Shown piece after piece: positions 1-12,800 of a DNA stretch of 64,000 nucleotides; the stretch's first letter is position 1, and each line of letters begins with the position of its first letter. The DNA comes from Ariolimax columbianus (taxonomy: Eukaryota > Mollusca > Gastropoda > Stylommatophora > Arionidae). The stretch covers positions 99,171,641-99,235,640 of the forward strand of contig JAVGWX010000007.1 in the NCBI GenBank assembly GCA_036924085.1, in the 5' to 3' direction. A model generated the notes under the pieces. It saw only the letters and a program-made list of their open reading frames with translations. It was not told the DNA's origin and did not search any database. The position numbers and the translations under genes are program-made.

Positions 1-110
1 TTTAGAGAAGTATAGATGGTGCTTAACAGGCTGCGAGTCTACTTTGCTCTAGTGTTTTGAGTTTATTAAGATGAACTAGCACATCAATTAACTACCAAAT
101 GCAGCAGAGT
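1..110 (+). repeat. SINE family 1, 3' fragment
   Basis: The first 110 bases match the 3' part of the SINE at 37792-38220 (segments GATGGTGCTTAACAGGCTGC and GCTCTAGTGTTT) but lack its terminal tail. The copy runs off the window edge. The rest of 111-764 shows nothing recognisable. Confidence 0.6.
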
Positions 111-764
111 ACTAAGCTGCTCAAGCCTAGCCCACTAAGCTGGAAATCCTTCTCCCGGCTATATCCAGCTCATACCAGAGCCGAGACCTGCACAAGGGCA
201 TCTGCCCCTGTAGAAATACAGGTTGACTAAGAGAACTAATATGAATAGGAGAGCTCAAAACAGCAAATGAGAGTAAAGCTTTTATAAGAGACAACAAACA
301 TTTGTCTGCTACAAATCTGAGCAACAAAGACAAAATGGTGTAAAAACTGTTGACCAAAATCTATTTTGAGACCAGAAGACCACAGAACACTACTTAGCAA
401 TAACTGTAAATACTAAAACATGCATGCTGTACATCAACCACAATGAAAGCAGCCACTGAAACGGTCAACTCAAGTTTGCTTAGAAATAGAAGAACTGGCA
501 GTGCAGTCTTAGAGTGCTTGCCTGTAGCAGGAAAGGTATAGGATTGATAACCAGGTTGTGGCTCAAGCATTTATCCATCAATGAAAATAATTAACTAGAA
601 ATAGATATCAGCAAGATACAAGATTGTCCAAATTAACTCAGAAAGCTGAAGACCAAGCATAATGTAGTTTCTAAGACTTCCACTCATAGGTCAGAATCTT
701 GGGTTTGCTAGCCTTGGGTTTCCATTGTTTCTTCACTTATTAAGTTTCTATACAAGTGACATAC

Positions 765-831
765 CTTGAACAGCTCGGACACCTGCTCCTGGCAATCAAC
801 ATAAGCTCTGAAGTCAGCACACAGAGCAAAC
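765..831 (-). CDS. PYG: Glycogen phosphorylase exon 17 (residues 768-790), last exon in window
   Basis: Completes the Arg codon and encodes [20 protein letters not shown] then FK, matching the C-terminal region of animal phosphorylases. 67 bp, acceptor TCACAG, donor GTATGT. The family continues about 50 residues further; no such exon is visible in 1-764. Confidence 0.93.
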
Positions 832-3800
832 CTGTGAGAGAGACACATGTATGTAGAGCTATCTTTAATAACAAGAGAACAATTAAGGAGACCAGAACAA
901 AACATCAAAAATGTCTCCCCAAAATCATGCCTCAGTTTCACTCTGTCCGTGAGCCAGAAGTTTCAAGACTTCACACATTTCCGGCAAACTGTTGGTTCTG
1001 ACAGTGACAATCATAGAAATCCTTGCGATTCTACAAATACGTGACTTTTAAAAATTCAGCTTAAACATTCAGGTGTTTCATAAGCAACAGAATAAATTAG
1101 CTGTGTTAGAAACCACAGAGTGAATGCAAGCAAGAAAGTTAATGAGAGAATATGATACAGAATTGTCAAAAATGTAGTTTATCAAGGCACAATAATAGGA
1201 GCAACTGTAAATAAATCCAAAACTCAAAAGATCTACAAGGACCACATTAACAGAATGTATAAACTACTTTTATCTTATATGTGAATGAATTCAACAAATA
1301 AATCCAATTGTTCACATGCATCAGCACAGCTTTCTGCTAAAACTACAATTTTCAAGGCAAAGATTCTGGTCTATTCCTTACCTGTCATTATTGAGAAGAC
1401 CCTCGTAAAGATCACTGAACAGGTTAGGCTCTTCAGGAGAGAAGTAGCCGCCGTTCAGCTGGTCTAAAGACTGCTTCAGTTCTGCATCATTCTCATAGAA
1501 GGCTCGAGGGTTGTAGCTAGGATAGAAATGTCAAGGAATAATCATTGCCATCAAAATACATCCAGTTTCTCCACAATGTATTTAGAGTGCAGTAAAACAG
1601 GAAGTGATGAGTTGTTTGACAAGTTTGATGCTATATTTGACAAAGTATTCTCCTCTTTATTATCAGCTTCAAATTTCCTGTGGGAATTAGGCGTTCAATT
1701 AGACCTACAGGCCTGAAGACTTGGTGCATGACCAATCCACATGTTCTTTCCCTGCTATCTGTCTTATATTCAAATGACATATTAATGCAATTGAACTAAT
1801 CTATGAAATGAAGCCAAAGTGGCAGTGAATGAGATAAGTCAGTCAACCACTCATAGATACTTCCGCCACAGTCAGCGAACTAGAGTTGTCCAAAACCCTA
1901 TTTCGTCTCCAATTGGTGGCCCCCCAAAACAGGTTGCACACAAGCTGCCTGGCTGAGAAAATAGAGATGGCTAATCAGCCCCAGCAATGTGGCATGCTGA
2001 AAATGGATGTATCAGACAAAAAGGCGCAGATATCACAGTTTTGCTGTAAACTATTAGAATGTAAAAAAAACAAAGCAACGGCCCTTTTCATGACAAAGAA
2101 GAATATATGAGATCTCTATCTGAGAGCTACACAGATATGACAGAATAGCAATTCAGTAAGGACACCTAAAGAGGGTTGTGCACGTGAAACCAACTGCTAC
2201 TTAAACCACAGCCCCTGAGTAACAATTCGGGCTCTGCTAGGTGAGGGTACAGGATGCCTTCATTAAAATCTGCTCTATCGAGCTGCATAATTTTGTTCAT
2301 CTCTTATTCCACTTGTCACCAACTTACCTACTCAAAATGGTGATAGATCCACCTGTTCTCAAATCTATAAATCCTGATATTCAATCAGGCATGTGTGTCT
2401 GATGCAAGGTAGCCAATTGTTGAGTGAACTCATTTCGCTCTTTTGGTTTGGTGTACATGTTGGGCCCAGGGCCTCCATTATGCCATCTCTTTACTTCATC
2501 CTCAGTTGCCCGCAAGGGCGACTAAAGTTGTATGGCCACCATGACGTCACTCTACGTGTCCATCTGTTATCCAGCATGTGCACCACATGGCCGGCCCATC
2601 TGTATTTTCATTACAGTGCGACATCTATGATGTCAGAGAAGGAAGTTCGACGTTTGATCTCTGCGTTGTGGATTTGACCTTGATTTGCAAGTCTTCAATG
2701 ATCTACGCTACATTGCTTTTTGGGCAACGTGTAATCCATCTGCATCAGCTTTCCGTTGGTTCCACACCTCGCAGACATAAACCATGGCTGGAATAACCAC
2801 ATGGTTGAAGGTGTGAGCCCTACCATTGACGTTTTGCATCTGTTGCAGTACTGGTTTAATACAGTTCAGTGCAGCAAAAACCTGCCCCTTCATACGCGAA
2901 CCAAAATACAAATATGTGTAGAACTATATTCATGTGAATCTGTATATAAGTGTCAAACTATCAGTGGGGACTCAGTGGTCTCAAGGCAAGGTGTCCACCT
3001 CAGGTGCTGGAGGTCACGGGTTCGAATAATGGTAAAGACAGGGACTTTTTCATGTGGATCTTCTAGTAAAAATTCCCCTGATCTCTGGTTAGTGAGATCG
3101 GACTACTGAGTTCAGTGTTGAGCACATTAAAAATCCCTTGGTAGTTGGAAATATAAAAGAGTAGGCGTAACGGCCGCTGCCCGGACAAAATTCAAAATTC
3201 TAGCTAAAAATCTACCCAAAAGTTATTTGTACCTTCCCCCAGGTTAAGAGTAGCTACAGATGGTGCATAACTGGCTACAGGTCTACTTAGCTCTAGTGTT
3301 TGAGTCTATTAAGTCACCCTCGAAGAAACTGGTTGTATACAGACTCTGTAGAGTCTTCTGAACCAGTATAAAGACGTTAAGTTTCCAAATATGTGAATTA
3401 TTCCATAGGACAGGGGCAAGCCCTACATATTATCAAAGGCTTGTTGCAAAAATATTCTATAAGAAAGTTCCTATGTAATCATGGTACCTATTCTCTTAGA
3501 CGCAGACTCGCTTTTATCATTTGAATTATCATAACAGACAGGTCCTTGTCAAATTGAAACTTTAAACTGACTGCAATATCTTGTATGACAGGCTTGTCCT
3601 TGTTCTATGGAAGGTATCATTGGTCAGTGAGAATCACTTCAAGTGTCAATTGTGAAACTAGAAATGAGTAATATTTAAAGATAAAGCTTTATAAAAGTAC
3701 CAAACTACAATATAACAAAACTGTACATTAATCTGGAATGACCAGGACTAACCCCTTGCGGAAGAGCTCCTCCACTTCTTCGACTGTCATGCCAAAGATG

Positions 3801-6800
3801 AAAATGTTCTCCTTGCCCATTTCTTCCATCATCTCAACGTTGGCACCGTCAAGTGTTCCAATGGTCAGAGAGCCATTCAACTGAAGGTTGAATAATACAA
3901 ATAATGAGCTGAACAATGATATCATAACAGCTTGATAGATATAAACTGCTCACACTCCCTACATTACAAGATAAACTGCTCCCACTCCCTACATTACAAG
4001 ATCTAAACTACTCCCACTCCCTACATTGTAAGATATAAACTGCTCCCACTCCCTACATTGCAAGATATAAACTGCTCCCACTCCCTACATTGCAAGATAT
4101 AAACTGCTACCACTTCCTACATTACAAGATATAGACTGCTCCCATTCCCTACATTGTAAGATATAAACTGCTCCCACTCCCTACATTGAAAGAAATAAAC
4201 TGCTCCCACTCCCTACATTGAAAGAAATAAACTGCTCCCACTCCCTACATTGAAAGAAATAAACTGCTCCCACTCCCTACATTGAAAGAAATAAACTGCT
4301 CCCACTCCCTACATTGAAAGAAATAAACTGCTCCCACTCCCTACATTGTAAGAAATAAACTGCTCCCACTCCCTACATTACAAGATCTAAACTACTCCCA
4401 CTCCCTACATTGTAAGATATAAACTGCTCCCACTCCCTACATTGCAAGATATAAACTGCTCCTACTCCCTACATTGAAAGATAATTTTGTAGACTTACAG
4501 CGCAAACTATACCAACATTCAAATGTCATTTTTTAATTATTTTTATATTTAGCCGGCTTAAAAAATATTCTAGTCAGTGCTGTTGTATGGAGCCGAGACG
4601 TACAACAACCAAAGTGATACTACAAAGACTCTAGTCCTTCGCTAACAGATGCCTATGAAGGATTATGGACATAAAAGTGTCAGGGCATGGTGGTGAATAA
4701 AGATCTATGGAAAAATAGAAACCAACAGCCACCAGAACAAATTAAGAGAAGAAAATGGGAATGGATAGGACACAGTTGCCCATCGCAAGCAATGATGGCG
4801 ATATCATCAGGCTGTTCTGTCTTGATGATGTAACTTGCGATGTATTTAGATTATGGTAAGAATGAGACTGCTCTGGTCATTAACCTCCCTCTGTAGCCCT
4901 CAACTACCTTGGACCAGTGGCAAGACGTAAGTCAAGACGACTGGCTGTAACTCAAGATGCAGACATTCTGGTCCCGCCTCCCTAAAGACCAGGGGCGACT
5001 TGAAAACGTGGTATTCGATCGCCAACCGTTTCCGCTAATCGCTTTGAGAGGCACTCGTCTCTCAAAGGCTTACCTCTCGACCCCCAGAAGACTCAGCAGT
5101 CTGTAGACAACCTGTTTCTCATTCCAGTCGTGTAGTTTCGTAACAAAGTATCCAGAGGACGATTGAAGTGCCCATGCATGATATCTGCATGAGAACAGGT
5201 TGGGCATAGAAAATGCTAGTAATATTGACGGCAAGACGATAGTCGACTAGGTCTCAGTGGCCTAAAGCAGTCAATGACGTAGAGAACAAAAATACCGGCT
5301 TGACTGCATGATGTGGAGCATAGAACGTACTAAGAAAGGCACAGCCCAACATAGCCAGACATGCTCCACAATGAATTCTCAAGAGAAGAGAAAGAGAGGT
5401 AGAACTTAAAATAAAGAAGAGAATGGAGAGAACTATGATTAAATGGTTACACCTGGAGAGGGGCGGGAAAAAATAGCCCAGGACCGTGTATGCTGGCAAT
5501 ATGTGGTCTATGTACTGACAGGAGTGATTGACTTTGAGTGATAAATATTCTACTGACCATGAACTTCATGTTTCCAGTTCCTGAGGCCTCTGTGCCAGCC
5601 AGTGATATCTGTTCGCTGAGATCAGCAGCAGGGATGATCTTCTCTGCCAGGGACACACGATAGTTCTCCAGGAAGACAACCTTCAGCCTGTCTCCAACAA
5701 TTGGGTCATTGTTAATCACACGAGCCACATTGTTGATGAGTTTAATGATCATCTTTGCCACGTGGTAGCCAGGGGCAGCCTGCAAGAGTAACCATTGTTG
5801 TAACACATCACACACTCATCCTAGTCAAATAACCATCACTATGAAGGGTGGGTGTGTGGGTGCCTCTCTCTCTGACAACAACAAAAACACCACACACTCA
5901 TACAAATAATTCTACAGCTCTGACACCTACAAAAGTTCTGGATATCAGCTTTAGTATAGAATAGGCTGGTGCTCTTACATATTTGATAGATCTGTTTTAG
6001 TATAGAATAGGTTGGTGCTCTTACATATTTGATAGATCTGTTTTAGTATAGAATAGGTTGGTGCTCTTACATATTTTATAGATCTGTTTTAGTATAGAAT
6101 AGGTTGGTGCTCTTACATATTTTATAGATCTGTTTTAGTATAGAATAGGTTGGTGCTCTTACATATTTTATAGATCTGTTTTAGTATAGAATAGGCTGGT
6201 CCTCTTACATATTTTATAGATCTGTTTTAGTATAGAATAGGCTGGTCCTCTTACATATTTGATAGATCTGTTTTAGTATAGAATAGATTGGTGCTCTTAC
6301 ATATTTGATACACAAATTGTGCAGCTGTCAAACACACAATTTGGATGATTACTTTTAAAAGATTACACACACAGAACTTCCCACACAATTACCAGTTTTT
6401 AATACATCTTTCATTCATACCTAGTTAATAGAAATACTGTCTTGATTTTAAAACAACATTCGGTCATCTCAAATGAATAATGTGTCTAACTTTGTTTTCC
6501 AGAAATAAATGTACCGACCTTTCCTCCAATCATGATTGTCCTAGGGACAAATGGAGCCTGAGGATTCTTCTTAAGCCTGTTGTAAAGGGTGATGATGTGA
6601 AGGCAGTTCATCAGTTGCCTCTTGTACTCATGGATTCTCTTGACCTGCATGTCGAACATGGAGGCTGCATTCACCTTGATATGGTAGGTAGCTTGCAGGT
6701 ATTGAGCAAGCTTCATCTTGTTATCCTAGACAATGGACATTTAAAAAAATGATGATCACAAACATGGACAGCTGAAACTACAGTTCTACCAACCTCTATG

Positions 6801-9800
6801 ACTTGGAAAATAAGTGTCAGATTCTTCAAAAATTCTTGTACATTCAGTAAAAAATATCGAAACAAAATTTGTATTACAATCACTTTGTTCACATACACAC
6901 AAATATACTATGAATACAGATACATATTAGGTATAAAATAATAATTTATATTAAACATATTTGTAAAATTGGTATAAACCTTAACCAAATCTCTCTAACA
7001 AATCTCACCGATAAAGATTCTAAAAATGAGTTTCGGGGAAGGCATGTTAGCAATGTATCATGCTACTTTCAGAAATCCTAGAGCCCAGAGCTATTGATGC
7101 ACTGTGTGATTCAGTGACTTCTTCTCTTTGCTGACCATTCTGATTGGATTAGATGTTGAATCATACCAAACATCTGCACAAGTTATAAATTAATAATAGG
7201 CTGTTTTTGACACTTTAATGTTCTGACAAAGGACAACAAAACTAGAATTGAAAATTAAACACAAAATTGAGCAATGTTTATCTATGTATTTGTGAGAGGA
7301 TAGATACAGAAATAATAAGACCATATAAGTGAAATAATTACAAACATAAAAGAAACAATAACGAATGGCTGTGGTCATAAAACAAGATGGACAAAGAGAA
7401 TAAGGTTGGGCTTACAGAATCATGCAGCAGAAGGGAGCACACAATTATTAACTTTAACAGGAAAGGGACAGAAGAAGACTGCTTGCAGCAAGTCATGTCT
7501 ACAAAGAGACAAGAGAAAGACTGCTTGCAGCAAGTCGTGTCTACAAAGAGACAAGAGAATGACTCCTTGCAGCAAGTCGTGTCTACAAAGAGACAAGAGA
7601 AAGACTGCTTGCAGCAAGTCATGTCTACAAAGAGACAAGAGAAAGACTGCTTGCAGCAAGTCGTGTCTACAAAGAGACAAGAGAAAGACTGCTTGCAGCA
7701 AGTCATGTCTACAAAGAGACAAGAGAAAGACTGCTTGCAGCAAGTCATGTCTACAAAGAGACAAGAGAAAGACTGCTTGCAGCAAGTCGTGTCTACAAAG
7801 AGACAAGAGAAAGACTGCTTGCAGCAAGTCGTGTCTACAAAGAGACAAGAGAAAGACTGCTTGCAGCAAGTCGTGTCTACAAAGAGACAAGAGAAAGACT
7901 GCTTGCAGCAAGTCACTTCTATACTACAAAGAGACAAGAGAAAGACTGCTTGCAGCAAGTCGTGTCTACAAAGAGACAAGAGAAAGACTGCTTGCAGCAA
8001 GTCATGTCTACAAAGAGACAAGAGAAAGACTGCTTGCAGCAAGTCGTGTCTACAAAGAGACAAGAGAAAGACTGCTTGCAGCAAGTCGTGTCTACAAAGA
8101 GACAAGAGAAAGACTGCTTGCAGCAAGTCACTTCTATACTACAAAGACTCTAACAAGATAAATTTGACTTACCTGCTTGACTTTCATAAAGTTTCTGAGG
8201 AAAGTCTCCTCCTTTGAGAGTGGAGTCAGTTGTCTCAGTTCCGAAAGGTTGGTAACCCAAGTTTCACCGATTTTCTGCAAGACATAATTCATTATAACAT
8301 TTACAAGCAAACATTGCTAGCTGGCAACACAAATTTAAAATTACATATAACAAGATGTGACTATAGAAGAAACATTTATAAATTATATACTTTCTAAGAC
8401 ACATAAGCACTATCCAATATAATAAATAGATTATGTAAATGTTTAGTTTTTCTAGTTTAAGACTTAACCTTACGCACGCTATGTCCGATCCCTTCTAACC
8501 AACTCGGCCTACAAAAAACGGTGTACGGGAAATTTTTTATTTTATTTAACGGAGTCACTCCCGACAGCCATTTTTTACTGCTGAATACGCCCTCCATATA
8601 TACACGATATTTTGCCGGTTAAAGTATCGTATGTTCGATTACAAATGGCTTTTGAACAGTTTTAATTTTGGATACGCCGTTTGGAGCAAGCCGACTTTTT
8701 GCAAAAGGGGAAGTAGGTTGTTGGGAAAGATCTTTATCGAGTAGATCTGTTTATTTTGTTTGTTTAAATGAAACAACTACGTTTGAATTGGAAACTAACA
8801 GTTGTGTCGATATTGTAAACACAGTATCGATACGTTGTTGTGGTTTCCATGGTTTTCTATCGAAGCGACTAGGCCTAGTGGTCGAGTCCAAATTTTTTCC
8901 CGAGATTTTCAAAAATTTTCAACTTCATCTTTTTGAATCTCAAAAACTAACAAACACACAACAACAACACCAACATGTTCGTTATGCTATTGTGTGTCTA
9001 CACGCCAGAAAATCATATTTATTGACAAACAAACATAAAAATTAAAAAATTTCTAAGACGACTACCAAAGCGAGAAATTAAGAAAATTAATTAGGTCAAA
9101 TTTTTTCAAAAAACTGCTGGCGTGCTAAAGGTTAATTCCACTTTAATATCTAATATACACATTATACAGCTTATAGACAATCAAATTATGCTCTTGTCCT
9201 ATGTCATAATTATATTCCATGTACAAATTGCTTGGAAATGGTTGAGGGTTGGTGAAGCAGAAATTATTATTTCAGTATACTTTCAACTTTTAAAAATACA
9301 GGTCACTCATTTCAGATGCAAAAACAAATTTATGATATGGAGGAGAAATTAACAATTCACCCAAAAAATTATATAAATAAAGGATGGTTAGTCATTCCAC
9401 ATTTACAAAAAAATAGGTCACCTCTGCAATGATGTCTGCAAGTCCTGGGTTACACAGCAGCAGCCACCTTCTGGGAGTGATGCCGTTGGTTTTGTTCTGG
9501 AATTTCTTGGGGTACATCTCATAGAAGTCCTTGAACCTTGACACAAACATTTGAGAAAAGACATTTTTGTGGTTCAATCAATCAAGCAAGCAAGTCTAAG
9601 CAACCTGTAAAGAGTAGCACAAGGCATGGTGATTTGTTATGTGGGCGCATGTAATTTCTTGGCCCTGGTCAATGTACGCATTCACATTTTTTAACAGGAT
9701 AATTTTATAGCTGGAGTTACCTCTTTTAATAAATACATTTTTTATTAAAACCCTTCATGAGGATAGATCACACGTTTAAAAAAATATCTGTAGAAATGAG

Positions 9801-12800
9801 TGCCAATATACTCCTTTCTTTTGTCATAATTTTCAATTGTAGGAAACAAATATACAATGATAATTAAAACTAAACAAAATTAGAGGCAGTTTTAGAAAGT
9901 AACAGGCCAGGACGTACATTTCCACAAATATAGATATTTATCAAGGACTGGATATATGATAAAAATGTCAATCCTAGGAAGTAAAGAAATGTAAAGTCTA
10001 AAAATCTCTAAGCACTGACTTGACAAAAATATATCAATCAAAAAACCCAATAAAATTACACATTCTTGGATAAGTTACAACACAACAAAGACTATAACAC
10101 ATTGAGAACAAACTCACGTGTTCTTCTTGATGATCTCTGAATGAATGGCAGCCACTCCGTTGATGGCTTTGCTTCCAACAATGCAAACGTTGGCCATATT
10201 GATTTTCTTCTCATGTCCTTCTTCAACAAGTGACATGCGTGCCAATCTACTGTTATCTGACGGCCAGCGCCTGCTTACTTCCTGAGATATAATGCAGGGT
10301 AAAAATGCAGACAGATCCAGATTTTTAGTCATCTAAAACTCCACTCTAAAACTGTACTGAGTAATACGTAACTATCTGAATACATGATCTGTTACAGCTG
10401 TGTTCATCAAACCAGTTACTCCAAGGATCTAAAAATGTATGCTACATATTTTGTTAACTTAATCAATTTAGCTCCATACAATCAAGATCAATAACAAAAC
10501 ACCAGTTGCCATCTGATTAGACTGAAATCATCTAACGCCTATATTTTTCGCTCCATCACTTTAGTGATGATGTTTACCTATTTGGAATGACCTAAAGTAT
10601 GGCAGACGTTTATGTGCAGCTTTTATGTAATGACAAGTCATTTCCATTCCTTGGTATTTACATGTCTGGTAAATTTTTTAACTTGTGGCAATCTCCACGA
10701 TAGAATTAAGACTCCAAAAACCAAGGAATTACTAATTTTTGTATCAGGGAAATGGTCATGCATCTGGATTACACATGGATGTTCAGTAGCAGTCTTTTTG
10801 ACTTGACGCTTCATACTAACATCTATTTTGATTAGGAAAGAAGCGTGGATATGTGAGCAATGCACTAACATCGAAGAGAGATTAAACAGAATGACGCTAA
10901 AGGAGCATACAAGGTTGTCACAAAACTGCTAACACCAAGACAAAGCAGGAACTTTAAGATCCAGGATAAAAACGGCAAGTGCCTTATTGAAAACAATGAC
11001 GTACTCGCACGATGGACAGAGTACTGTTCAGAGTTATACAACTACGAAGGACGAAACGAACCTGAGATAACAATCCTCCCAACAACTACAAATATAAAGG
11101 ATAACCAATTGATAATGAAGGAAGAGGTAGCTGCAGCGGTAAAATACATTGAGAAGAGGGAAGGCGGCCGGCATGGACAATATACCAGCAGAGCTCTTAC
11201 AAGCAGGTGGAGAGGCAGTAGTGGAAGGCCTGACACACATCTGCAACAAAATATTGGCGACTGGAAACTGGCCGGACTTATGAACAAAATCAATGGTTAT
11301 ACCGTTACAAAAGTCTGGAAACCTAAAGCTGTGTCAAAATTACAGAACAATAAGCCTCATTAGCCACCCTAGCAAGGTCATGCTTAGATTAATCCTCGAC
11401 CGAATGAAACCCCAAGCAGAGAACATCATTGCAGAGAAGCAAGCAGGGTTCAGACAGAGAAGAAGCACTACAGAACATATATTTAATTTAAGGCTGCTAA
11501 GCGAGAAATATCTAGAACAGCAGCAAACACTGTATCATGTGTTTGTGGATTTTAAGAAGGCGTTTGATAGGGTATGGCATAAAGCGCTATGGGTAACGAT
11601 GAGGATGTATAAATCAACCGAAATATTATAACGGTCCTTGAACACCTGTATAACAAGGCGTCCAGCGCAGCACTTGTGAACGGAGGCGAGGGGACTGGTT
11701 TTGCACATCAGTTGGTGTGAGACAGGGGTGTACACTCTCTCCAACTCTTTTCAATATATTCCTTGAGGGAATTATGAGTGAGGCACTTGGAGGTCACGTT
11801 GATACTGTCAAGATAGGGGGCTGAACGATTACCAACCTTCATTTTGCAGATGATATTGACGGGTTGGCAGGTTCAGAAGCAAAACTCCAGGAATGGGTCA
11901 GAAGACTCGATGAAACAGCTCTTGACTATGGTATGGAGATAAATGCTGGAAAGACAAAATTAATGACCAACACCAAGGGCTTAAACAGCAGGATAAAAGC
12001 TAATGGTCATGAGCTCGAAGTGGTTGACCATTTTAAATATCTAGGGTCGATTGTCAGTGATGAAGGATCAAAATGTGAGGTGTTGGCCAGAATAACAGAC
12101 AATAGCGGCGCTTGCACTGCTTAACAAAATCTGGCAAGATAAACGGTTAGTACTATGCACGAAAATCAGATTAATGCATACACTGGTCCTGTCAATATTC
12201 CTCTATGCTTGTGAGACATGGACCGATACAGCTGACCTTCAGCGAAGGATACATGCCTTGGAGATGAGATGTTTCCGAAGACTTTTAAACGTCACGTATA
12301 AAGATCGAGTTACAAATGAGGAAATACGAGATAAAATGACAACAGCAATAGGGCCTTTTGAAGACCTCTTGGCAACTGTCAAAAGAAGGAAACTCTCTTG
12401 GTACGGTCACATATCGAAATCAAATGGTCTTGCAAATACAATCCTCCCCGGAAAGGTACATAGCAGACGACAAAGAGGTCGTCCCAAAAAGAGATGGGAG
12501 GACAACATAAAAGAATGGACCAATCTCCGACCAGAAGAGTCACAGGCAGCGGCCGCTGACCGAGAAGGGTGGCGTGGTGTTGTGAGGATGTCTTTGTGTG
12601 TGCTCCAACGACCTCATCGGTTACAGGATGACCTGACCTGTCATAGATTATTTAATTGCATCTTTAGATCTATTGATCAGTGTTGCTCAAATTGTTTAAT
12701 GTTAATTCATTTTATTTTAAAGAAAAGAACATATGACGTATGGAGTTGTGGCTCTTGCCTTGGACTGTAAGACATACTTCTACTAAATTCATCAGGACTG

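Noticed and set aside
3728..3752. In-frame stop soon after exon 15 suggesting a truncated phosphorylase
   Set aside because: The stop is intronic. A donor at 3752 and exon 16 completing the split Gly codon with the conserved YNPR give the normal protein.
3936..4482. A CRISPR array
   Set aside because: Units are contiguous with no unique spacers, and the context is a eukaryotic intron.
7338..8217. Long overlapping open frames of about 250-276 residues on both strands
   Set aside because: They are generated by the 42-bp minisatellite, whose unit length is a multiple of three; open on both strands and several frames, inside intron 12, with no codon or domain signal.
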